Assembly (NCBI RefSeq): GCF_019175385.1
Contig: NC_083340.1
Span: 20,596,336-20,660,335, forward strand
Source of the DNA: Lycium barbarum
Taxonomy: Eukaryota > Streptophyta > Magnoliopsida > Solanales > Solanaceae
DNA: 64,000 bases
Direction: 5' to 3'
Of the stretch, positions 33,953 through 43,902 are shown piece after piece. The position numbers and the translations under genes are program-made. The notes below the pieces were generated by a model, which ran no database searches, was not told where the DNA came from, and was given only the letters and a program-made list of their open reading frames with translations. Within the stretch, counting starts at the first letter, position 1. Every line of letters starts with the position of its first letter.

Positions 33953-34243
33953 CTATTGACAATCATATGGCCTTAACCCCATCTCTTTTGATGTTTGAAG
34001 AATTAATTTTCTTCCCACCGGTTTAGTCAGTGAATCGGCCAAATTCATTTCTGACATCACATAATCAATGGAAATTATTCCATCTCTCAGCAGCTGCTTA
34101 ATGACATCATGTCTCAATTTCATGTGTCTGCTCTTACAATTATAAGATTTATTCTTTGCAATAGCTATTGCCGCTTGACAATCACAATGCATAAAAGATT
34201 GGAGTCCGAAAGCGTACCTCACTAAAACTAAACCCCAGTCCAT
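33953..34243 (-). pseudogene. copia RNase H C-terminus
   Basis: The minus-strand frame has HCDCQAAIAIAKNKSYN, RHMKLRHDVIKQLL and NLADSLTKPVGRK, the end of a copia polyprotein. The frame is open to its natural stop but begins abruptly at about 34243, where unrelated LINE sequence starts. Confidence 0.88.
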
Positions 34244-37025
34244 TTGGATTGGATCTCAAGATGAGGACCACACTCTCAAAGGGTTCAATCAAAGATTGGA
34301 GTACGAAAGTGTCCATAAATACTGTCGACACTGCAAAATACTTGGATATTCAATACTTCAATGTAGAAGAGTAGAGAAGAAAGTGGGGAATGAGGAAACC
34401 AAGAACAATGACAATGGTATCACACCTCAAGCCAAAGATCAGGAACATCGACAAGAGGAAGACAATGGGAGGACTAAGATTGATGATGTTGAAAATGAGG
34501 TTGAGACCAACAATGTCCAGCCTGAACACAAGGAGCTAACTGCCACAACAACTACTAACAACAGGCAAGATTCTAAGGAAGCCACTGCAATCCAAAACAC
34601 AACTATAGATAGAACCAAAAAAATCATAAGAAAAAGGAAAAAGGACAAGAAAAAGATGCCCTAGAAGAAAGCCAAAGTTCAGTTCAAACCCAGTAGTCCC
34701 AAGAAGGAGCTAGGAAATTCAGAAAAATTAACCCCAAACATGTCAACTATGATCTTATTACCCTTATCCTTACAGGACTAAAACAGATTTTACAGAAAAT
34801 GCCTCATGAAGGAAAGGAAAAGAAAAAAAGAAAAAAGAGATGCTGCAGGTGATATCAAGAACAACTAGGATGAGAGTGATTTCAATTCATTTGCCCAAGG
34901 AGATTAAGAATCAAACAAAGAAATTGATATCAACAATGAAAAAGAGGATATGAACATAGAACTGATAAATCCTATGGAAAGAAGAGGTGAAACAGAAGCT
35001 CCCAATGAGTCAATTAGTGCTAACACTGAGGATAGGAATAGGGAGCCCATACATCTCACTGTAGATTTAAACTGGATCCCTACTATATCTCCTACACCAT
35101 ATGAACAAACACAGAACACTGAGGTTACCTCCCCTGAGAAAGAAGTTATCCCAGAATCCAAAAGCTCTGACATCGGCCAAATGGATACTCAAGAGAAAGA
35201 ATATGCAAAGGAAGGACACAACATGGAGGTGCAAAGCAAGCAGAAGCAGACAAGAGCAAACAAATAAATCAACACTTAAGAAGCTAAAGGGAACAACAAA
35301 GGTAAAACCAAGCAGAAGAACAAGAATAAGAAAGGTAAATCCAGCAATTCCCCTGAACAGCAGAGGAAGTGGAACACAAATGGCAACAAAAAACTGGTTT
35401 TCCAAGATTAGTGAAATCATATGGAATATCAGAGGGGTAAAATCCAAAAAAGCTATTCATAGGCTTAAAAGATTAACTAGTGTCAACAAATCTGATTTTG
35501 TGGTAATCTCAGAACCTTTTATAAATAACAATAAGATTGAAGGCTATAAAAGGTTTTTGGGTTACCGTCACTCTCTCTCTAATAACAATGGTCAAATTTG
35601 GTGTTTTTGGAAAAATCATGTTCAAGCTACTATTTTTTATAGTGATAATCAACAAATCACCTTTGAGATCACTGATAACTCTAGAAATGAGGTTTCGTAT
35701 GTCTCTATTGTTTATGCTAAATGCAGCTCTAATGATAGAAGAGATCTATGGGATAGTCTTATAGAACCAGCTAGTAGGATTAATGGTCCTTGGTGTGTTG
35801 GTGGTGACTTTAATGTTATCATGAACAGTGAAGAAAACAATATGAGGTAGGCCCCATAGAGCATCCAAGAGCTTTGATTTCATCAGCTCAATGGAAGCCT
35901 GTGGGTTAACATATTTGGGTTTTGTAGGACCAAAAATTTACTTGGTGCAACAATAGAAGACCTGACAAAAGGATATGGAAGAGACTTGACATAATATGTG
36001 TTAATAACCAATGGCTTCAACACTATCAAGACAATTATGTCATAAATCTGTCTAGATCTGGGTCAGATCACAGACCATTGCTCTTAAAGTGTCACAATGA
36101 GCAATAAGATATCATCAGGTACTTTAAGTTTTTAAATCTTTGGACTACACAACCTGATTTTCTTTCTATTATGCAGGATACATGGAACTCACATGTGCAA
36201 GGAAATGCAATGTGGAGGCTCAAAAGTAAACTCCAAGCAGTGGGAAAAAACTTAGCCAGTGGTCCAAAGAAGGCATAGGAAACATTAATGAACAATTTAA
36301 CCCCTGGGAGACTAAAGTCCAAGTGCTTGAGGAAATGGACCTGCAAAACAGCAATGAGCATAGTAGACAGGAACTCAACAAAGCCAATGCAGAATATATC
36401 AAGTGGTTAGGCATCCAAGACAATTTGCTTAGGGGACTACAATAGTAGATACTTTCACAATGTTATGAGGGACAAAAAAAGAAGTCTGCACATCTCTAGG
36501 ATCAAGAATCACAGAGGAAACTGGATCCAAGGAGAGGATAAGATTGGGAAAGCTGTTGTTTATCATTTTGAGAAACTGTTTAATTTGAAAATTCCCACTA
36601 CTGATAACACTGTTTTGAACCATATCCCTCACCTGATTACAGAGGATAACAATAACATGTTGACTAAAATCCCTGAGGAAGAAGAGATCAAGGATTCCAT
36701 TTCCAACCTTAGTTCTGAGAGCACTATAAGACCCGATGGTTTCAACGGTACTTTCTTCCAAGTGTGTTGGGATATCATTAAAAGTGAGGTCATAGACTTT
36801 GTTCAAGAATATTTCAATGGAAGAAACCTCACCAAATTCTATAATCAGACCTGCCTTGTTCTCATTCCTAAAGTCACTTCCCCTACTAACTTCTCACAAA
36901 TGAGACTCATTAGCCTTACAAACTTTACTACAAAAATCATTTCCAAGATCCTATCCAACAGACTTAATATCCTTCTCCTATTGATCATTTCAGAGAACCA
37001 GAGTGGACTTGTTGTAACAGACTAA
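34244..37025 (+). mobile_element. LINE: ORF1, endonuclease and start of RT, truncated at both ends
   Basis: ORF1 remains at 34296-35270 with the zinc knuckle YCRHCKILGYSILQC followed by a long Lys/Glu-rich region broken by stops. ORF2 starts inside 35101-35850 with an APE-type endonuclease: IIWNIRG, FVVISEPF and GPWCVGGDFNVI. Degenerate sequence links to an RT frame (36465-37025) with GFNGTFFQVCWDII, LVLIPKV and ISKILSNRLNILL up to SENQSGLV. The catalytic part of RT, the RNase H and the polyA tail are missing; a Stowaway-like terminus abuts at about 37030. Several stops show that it is dead. Confidence 0.85.
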
Positions 37026-37035
37026 AAAATAAAGG

Positions 37036-37062
37036 AAGACAGTCTTTTTAAGACGGAGGGAG
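37036..37062. mobile_element. Stowaway-like terminus remnant
   Basis: Reverse-complemented, the sequence reads CTCCCTCCGTCTTAAAAAG followed by ACTGTC, which matches the conserved end of Stowaway MITEs, with a TA directly adjacent. Only this one end is present. Confidence 0.45.
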
Positions 37063-37210
37063 TATCTCTTTTAAAACCTCATTGAAACACAACAATGATG
37101 AGAGACCAGAAGTATTACTATGATTTTTCTTAAAAGAGTTAATGATTTATTTGTCCAACAACTAAAATGTCACTAGAATTTTTTTCTATGGCCATGAAGG
37201 TGCATTATTA

Positions 37211-38435
37211 GGGCCTGTTTGGAAAGCCACCCAGGTAATTGGAATTGAGTGTAATTACACAGTTTGACGTGTTTGTTTGATCAAGTAATTACACAATTAG
37301 ATGGGAATTGAGTGTAATTGAGAGGGTGTAATTACACTCTCCAATTCTCGGGAGGGGGAGGGGGGGGGGGGGGGGGGAAGGTTGAGAATTGGGTCTAATT
37401 ACACCCTGTAATTACAGGGTTACTTTTTACTTTGTTTATTTTAATTTCTATTATTTTTATTTCTTATGATTTTTAATTTATTTTTAATTTATATTATTTT
37501 AATTTCTTTTTTATTTTTACTTTTTAAAATGTATTTTTCTTTTTATATTATTTATTTTTCATTTCCTTTATTCTCACTTCCAACCTTTACCCCTTGTGGT
37601 TCCGTGTAATTGCTAGTATTTTTTATTTTTATTTTATTCATTTAGCATAACCGTGTTATTATTCTAATTTTTGAAACTACACCTCTTAATATTGGAAAGA
37701 ATGAGTCATTAACAAACTTGGCATATAACGGGTCACGTTATTAAAGTCGAATTTCATTGTGAATGAGGTTATAGACTTATATTTTCCCTTTCTTTTGAAT
37801 TATTTACTTAAGTTACGTTGGAACTTATTTGTGTAATGTTGGAATTTGACATAAGAGTATTATGTTAAACTTTTTCTTTTGGATTTTGAATTTAGGTTAT
37901 ATTTTCAATTTTAAGTTATTTGCTTTCACATTGCATGTTATTTATTTTTCACTTACATTTGATGGATTTTTTCAGTCAAACATTTAATAATGTTATGGCA
38001 TTATATTTATAATTTTTTTTTGTCAGACATCCAATCCATGACGTTCTCACAAAAGAAGTCTTCTTTTAAGTTTTATAATTAAATATTATTAATCTGAAAA
38101 ATATATATCAATTATTTTTTACAATATTAATTACCAATATATGATTATTAATTAATATATTTTCAAGAAACAATATGTTATTAAATAACTAATTTTAATA
38201 TCATTATAAAGGCAAATATGTTTTAAATATTAATTTTAAATTTTTTATAATTAAATTTTATTTTTAAATTAAACTAAATGTGTAATTACAGTTGTGCAAC
38301 CAAACATCACGCTTGTAATTACACTGTAATTACGTTATGAGAAACAAACAGGTCGTTGTAATTATAATACTTTGTAATTACTAGGCTGTGTAATTACACC
38401 AATTCCAATTACCAGGTGGCTTTCCAAACAGGCCC
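37211..38435. mobile_element. Tourist-like (PIF/Harbinger-type) MITE, 1.2 kb
   Basis: The ends are long inverted repeats beginning GGGCCTGTTTGGAAAGCCAC and continuing through TAATTGGAATTG for about 35 bp. Flanks are TTA on the left and TCA on the right, close to the TTA duplication of PIF/Harbinger elements. The matching site near 51230 in the PAE-C unit is empty. The interior is very AT-rich and non-coding, with a poly-G run at about 37350-37377. Confidence 0.85.
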
Positions 38436-38669
38436 TCAGTATCTAAATCTTGCCAATTTCCCTTTCTCCCTATTTATTAGGATCATCATAACTTGTTCAA
38501 AAAATATCAAATTTACTAAACCAACCATAAGAAAGAAGGAGGAAAAAAGAGAGCTGAGAGAGAAGGATTAAGATTTTTCATTCATAATAACAGAAATCGG
38601 TACACTTGTCCTTCAAATTACAGCTATGACCACAACATAGGACTCCATAATATCGACATACATTAAAAC

Positions 38670-38977
38670 TGTTATAAACTATTTCTCACGTTGTATTTTG
38701 AATGTATTATTGATGATTATACAACTAGAAGTGTAAATTGTATCACTTGACTTAAAGTAATAAATACAACTTGCACTTGCAAGTTGTATAGTTGTATCCA
38801 TCAACTTGCACAAGTTGTATATTGTAGGTTGAGAACCAAAGTTCTTCTATAAATAAAGAGCTTTGTCTTCTCATTTGTAACATCAAGAAAAGATGATAAT
38901 ATAATCTCTCCCTCCTCTCTACAAAGTTATTGGTTTACTTCTCTTATTTATTTCCAATTATATATAGTTTCATAACG
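38670..38977 (+). repeat. 5' LTR of the 38.7-43.8 kb copia element
   Basis: It starts TGTTATAAAC and ends TTTCATAACG, with the final A mutated to G compared with the right LTR. It contains an internal inverted pair around CAACTTGCACTTGCAAGTTG and a TATAAATAAAG box near 38848. Confidence 0.9.
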
Positions 38978-38994
38978 CGTTATCAGCACGAGCC
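38978..38994 (+). promoter_or_regulatory. primer-binding site of copia element
   Basis: CGTTATCAGCACGAGCC follows the LTR directly. This is a recurrent tRNA-Met-derived PBS variant in some copia lineages. Confidence 0.7.
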
Positions 38995-39756
38995 TCTACC
39001 ACTAAGTTGAATTCCAGTAATTCAAAATTGACAAGTTGTTTGGGGTATGCTATTGGTCGGTACTCCCTCTCCACAAAAACCTTTGCTGAGAGAAGGTTCA
39101 AACTTTAGATATATAATTTATTTGCTCAACTTAAAGGTAAGTATTTTTCTATCGCCTAAATTTATTGTTATATACCTCAAATCAAGTCTAGTAGGGGTTA
39201 TTGCTTATATTCCTACAAGTCAAGCAATTCAATATTTTCCATAATCCTGTAGAGTTAGCAAGAAATATATGGCCACCAATAGTGGCAATATTTTCTAATT
39301 ATGTCTTGTTATGGCTAAACTATATTTACGCCTATAACCACCAGAAGTGGTAATATTTTTGTACGCTTATTGTGATTGCAATGGAAGATATATTAGAGAA
39401 AAATCATCTATATTATGTGATGCCTCGATTTGCTCGTGAAATAGCAAATTCTTAAAAGAGGTCCTAAGCTATCATAATTTGATATGCTTAAAGCACGATA
39501 AGATATGCTTCATTCTTGAAGAATGAGAACTTTTGATAAATGTTACAAATTCGGATCCGTTCCCGGAATGAGAACTTTTGATAAATGTTACAAATGCAGG
39601 TCGGTTCCCAGAAGTGAATGTGACAGTTAGTAAAGCTTATAAATATGGGTGTGCATTTGGTTGTGAAGTTATTGCGACTCAGCTCCAAAAGAAGTAGAAT
39701 AATTGAGGAAAAAAATTCCAAAATATTTTCTATTTTACTCCCAATGTAATAAACTT

Positions 39757-40195
39757 AAAAATCTACTCTTGAAGTAGCAAACTCATAAATTTTCTCCCGA
39801 AGTAGCAAGCTTTGAACTCTACTCCCGAAGTAGTAGAACTTTGAACTCTACTCCGAAAGTGGTAGAACTTTGAACTCTACTCCAGAAGTAGTAGAACTTT
39901 GAACTCTACTCCCGAATTAGAAAACTTTGAGCTCTGCTCCCGGAGTAGTAAGACTTTGAATTCTACTCTTGAAATAGTAGAACTCTTAAATCTACTCCCT
40001 AAGCAGTAGAACTCTAAAATTTACTCCTGAAGTAGTAAATATTCTAAAATCTATAGTAAGACTCTGAAATCTACTCTGAAGTAATAGAATTTTGAGATTT
40101 ACGATGTAATAGATTTTTGAAATTTACTCCTGAAGTGGTAAGACCTTGAAATTTACTCTCGAAATAGTATACCTTTAAACTTTACTCCTGAAGCA
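39757..40195 (+). repeat. 29-bp minisatellite inside the copia element
   Basis: About 14-15 imperfect units of the form CTACTCCCGAAGTAGTAGAA plus CTTTGAACT follow each other. The best-preserved units (39811-39925) have a 29-bp period; later units drift and vary in length. 29 is not a multiple of three, so the array shifts frame at every unit and is not a coding repeat. It sits where gag would be expected. Confidence 0.8.
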
Positions 40196-41389
40196 GAAAA
40201 AATTGGTAAAATATTTGAGAAATATTTTGAAGTAATGTCTCCTTGTGGTTGAGCAAAATAATGAACTATAGATAAACATCGTATATCAAGCACACTCAAA
40301 TAATATGGTTTCACTCCCCGAAGTAAATGAAGATATACCACAACCTACCTCCTAGAGAGATAAAACAACAAAGGAAATACATGTGGTATAAATGACATTG
40401 CAGAATGCACCTGTCGTATGTAGAATATCTTGAATGATTTTATTAAATATCATTTTAAGGAAAAGAGAAGCAAGGTTGAATGTTTCTACTATAACCATAT
40501 TGATACATTATGGTTAGTTGTTGTTGATTTTCTCGAAGGAAATAACAATTAATGAATTTTTTTTTTCCAGAAGGATATGATTACTATGTGGTTGTTGATT
40601 TGATGCAAAATATTTTTAGATGTTAATGGCTAATCTCCTTGACGGAGATATTTGAAATACTACAGTTTAGAACTTAATGTTTACCTTTCATAATTTATAA
40701 ATTAAAATTGTCTTTAAATTTTCATTTGATTGCAGTTTTCTTTCATCAAACAAGTGGTGTCTAATCAAATTTTCTTTCATGATACCAACAATATCTAAGC
40801 CATATTTGGCATTACAAAACTATTTTTGAAGGGCTCTAGTAGAGCTAGTTGTTTGTTTACAAGAATCATGACACTAGTAGTGTACAAATAATATATGATT
40901 ATGGTAAGTAAATTAAAGTCTCTTGAAGAGGTTATATATGATAGCGTCATTCATCTTAGATCGTAATTGGTACGATCAAAACATAAATTAACGTAAACAT
41001 GAAGTTTATTTGCAATAAAAATGGTTATCATATTGAGACTACAAATGATTAGAGGATCTTCAAGTTACTCCGGATAAGAAATACGTATGTGAAACGTTAC
41101 CCGAGCATGTTAAGATCTTACATACCGCAAAATCAGAAGTTTATTGATATAAAATCTCATGCAATAGTAAATCAGAATTTTACTAAACTAAATAGCACAC
41201 ATCATAGTAAACTTGGAGTACAGATAATTTATCAGTTGACAAGACATAGTTGTACTGATTTGAATTTGATGTGCTAATTGAGTATTCTGTGAATATATTG
41301 AAGAACTAGAAGATTCTTCAAGATTTCTTTTGTGTTGCTTGTTCTCATGATAAGTTGATTACACCAGCTAATATTGGGATTGAATTCCC

Positions 41390-42600
41390 TAAATTTTGAC
41401 AAATATAAAAGGTGAATATGACCCGTTCACCTACAATGTGATGTATTAAATAGATGCATATATGAGACAGTCACATGTGCATTTATCGTCAACCGATAAT
41501 TTGACTCAAAATAATTGAGTCAAGAGCACAATTTCCAGATTATGTAATCAAGACAATTCATCTTGATAATGCTGGTTTATATGAAAGCTTGTTTGGTGTT
41601 GAATGCCTCTAATAAATGGCTAAACCATTACTTATGAGAACAAAAATTCATGTGTTGGTTTGAGAATGATATATTGCATAAAACAACACTTATGTACAGC
41701 AGATCAATAAATTATGATTAATTACCCCCTCTCAGTTGGTTCAGGGTCAAGAATCGTGGTTGTCCATCTAATGAGTTTTGATGTGTGGTATGTGATTAAT
41801 GGATCTACCATGATCCACACAGATGGTTCTCATAATAACGTGGGGATATATGTTAGTTTTTCTAACATGAGGGGGGGGGGGGATATAAGAAGCTAAGAAA
41901 TATGTTGTGAATTATCATCAACATGATCCTCATTCAAAAGATAATTCAAGTCAAATGTCGGAAGCAATTGCTGACCCAAAGTCAATCTCAGATTTCTGCT
42001 GCAAATGCTCCAATTGAATGTCCCTGAAGGACAAGTCTACAACATGCATGAAGCATGGTAGACGAATCGGTTCCAACTACAATAACCTTGAAAAAGGTGA
42101 GGAGCAAATGATTTAAAGGATCATAATAAGGAGGCAATATGCTCTTGAAGAGCCTATGACCAAACACTTCATGAAACCTTATGGGAGGTTATGAAGTGAT
42201 GAGATTTCAGTATGTTATGTCGAATTGCGAACCGATACAAATGATATATCGTCGACGATATAATTGATACAATATAGTGCACAATATTGTAGAAAATTGT
42301 GAGGATCTAAATTCTACGTTTGTAATAGCATACTGACGTCGAAATGATTTTCAAGTGGCATGATGCATCGTGATAAATGTAAAGTTTATTGGACCTGCAG
42401 TCTAGGCATCCGAAGATGTCACGTCATTTAAACACTAAATAAAAGTTGTCACAGCCTATATGGCTGACTTGATAAAATTTATATGAAAAATTTAGTATTC
42501 AAAATGCCTGAAACATATACAAGTTTTTGAAAAATTTGTTTATAATCCTTAATATGAATTAAATGAATCAAGGTCAATAAACTGGAATCACCTTAATGAA
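41390..42600 (+). pseudogene. copia integrase and RT remnants
   Basis: With several frame changes, short blocks are readable: GIEFPKFLTNIKGEYDPF (start of integrase, near 41370-41425), SRAQFPDYVIKTIHLDNAGL (near 41520-41580), KPLLMRTKIHVLV (near 41625) and VVTAYMADLIKFI (RT, near 42445-42480). They match copia integrase and RT in the correct order. Stops and indels throughout exclude function. Confidence 0.65.
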
Positions 42601-43081
42601 TATTTATTGACGAAGGGTATAAAGATGACTCTGTATACCCTTGTCTCTTTATAATAATCAAAATATTTCATATTGTTATGCAAGTTGATGACTTGAATAT
42701 TATTGAGCTCTTGAAGAGTTTCTAAAAGCAGTAGATTATCTGCTAAAAGAACTAGAAAATTAAATTGGTCCTGAAGTATCATATCTTTGTGCAATTAATG
42801 CATTTAAATATCTTGCTATAACTGTGTACATGATATAGTTTTTTACTCCTACAAGGAGATATTGAAGTAAGATCAATTGCATCTTGCAAATGAAAGCCCC
42901 AACATTAATGTGTTTATCCTAACACATATTGTCAAGCTTTTGAATATACGGGTTATTCATATGATCGACGTAAATGTTTGATCCAAACATGTTATTTATG
43001 CCTATGCGGGGTTACTTTCATGCCATATTGCACATGAAAAAATAACAACAATTTATAAAGCAAGCCAGAAGTGGTCTTGAC

Positions 43082-43280
43082 GTGGTTCTAACAATATTAT
43101 ATGACAACGATGCAACTCTATCAAGATATGGTGGCATAGGTGATCAACCAATTCGTTCAAATGATGATTTGACAGACTTGATCATAAAGGTACTGCCAAC
43201 CTCAACATACAATAAGTTGATATTCAAGATCACAGTACATCATCGTCAAGGATCAAGTAATGCTTTAATCAGGAGGAGTA
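43082..43280 (+). pseudogene. copia RNase H C-terminus
   Basis: The frame reads VLTILYDNDATLSRYGG, then IRSNDDLTDLIIKVLPTSTY and NKLIFKITVHHRQ. These correspond to the 'DN-AA', 'IRSSDNLADLFTKALPTST' and 'GMRRL' region that ends copia polyproteins. It fits position and strand within the element. Confidence 0.8.
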
Positions 43281-43470
43281 TAATATGCGCTGCACTCCTT
43301 TTTCCTTACCAAGGTTTTGTCCCATTGGGTTTTCCCGGTAAGATTTTTAATGAGGCAGCCGGAAATGCGTATTACCAGATATGTATACTCTTTTTCCTTC
43401 ACTAAGATTTTTTCCACTGGGTTTTTCCTAGTAAAGTTTTATCGAGGCACATTATCTATTAATAAACATC

Positions 43471-43480
43471 AAAGGGGGAG
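43471..43480 (+). promoter_or_regulatory. polypurine tract
   Basis: AAAGGGGGAG lies immediately before the right LTR, as required for plus-strand priming. Confidence 0.85.
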
Positions 43481-43791
43481 TGTTATATACTATTTGTCAA
43501 GTTGTATTTTGAATGTACTGTTAATGATTATATAACTAGAAATGTAAATTGTATCACTTGAATTAAAGTAATAAATACAACTTGCACTTGCAAGTTGTAT
43601 CTTAGTTGTATCCATCCACTTGCACAAGTTGTATATTGTAGGTTTAGAAGCAAAGTTCTTCTATAAATAAAGAGTTTTGTCTTCTCATTTGTAACATTAA
43701 GAAAAGATGATAATATAATCTCTCCCTCCTCTCTACAAAGATATTGATTTGCTTCTCTTATTTATTTCCAATTATATATGGTTTCATAACA
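43481..43791 (+). repeat. 3' LTR of the 38.7-43.8 kb copia element
   Basis: It starts TGTTATATAC and ends TTTCATAACA. Its last base lies about 110 bp from the PAE-B stop codon, within or next to that gene's likely 3' UTR. Confidence 0.92.
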
Positions 43792-43902
43792 AAAACCATC
43801 TTACTCCAATGGTGAGGTACTCCTCAATAGCTACGTACCACCAAATAAGCAACACATACAACATCTGCAAGCCCATTTTTTTGTGGAAGTTCACTAACTT
43901 AA

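Larger units (their letters stand above)
30726..34243 (-). mobile_element. 3' part of a Ty1/copia element: LTR, 3' UTR and RNase H
   Basis: Read on the minus strand, RNase H coding (34243-33953) is followed by about 520 bp of untranslated sequence, a polypurine tract (AGTGGGGGAT, plus 33424-33433) and an LTR running from 33423 (TGGAGTGATA) to 30726 (ends CCCAACA). The LTR is about 610 bp once the nested hAT element is removed. The remaining pol, gag and 5' LTR are missing; LINE sequence abuts at about 34244. A (TAA)n run lies at 30985-31013. Confidence 0.8.
38670..43791 (+). mobile_element. decayed Ty1/copia element in the 3' flank of PAE-B
   Basis: LTRs lie at 38670-38977 and 43481-43791, flanked by AAAAC on both sides (38665-38669 and 43792-43796). 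The PBS-like CGTTATCAGCACGAG follows the left LTR, and the polypurine tract AAAGGGGGAG precedes the right one. The site is empty in the PAE-C unit. By eye the LTRs differ by about 19 substitutions and a 3-bp indel in ~310 bp (~6%), so it is older than the SIRE-type element. Coding remnants are scattered and full of stops. The PBS type and RNase H remnant suggest the Ale/Retrofit lineage (inference). Confidence 0.9.

Noticed and set aside
39811..40195. CRISPR-like array
   Set aside because: Units are directly adjacent without unique spacers and diverge gradually; it is a minisatellite in a plant retroelement.
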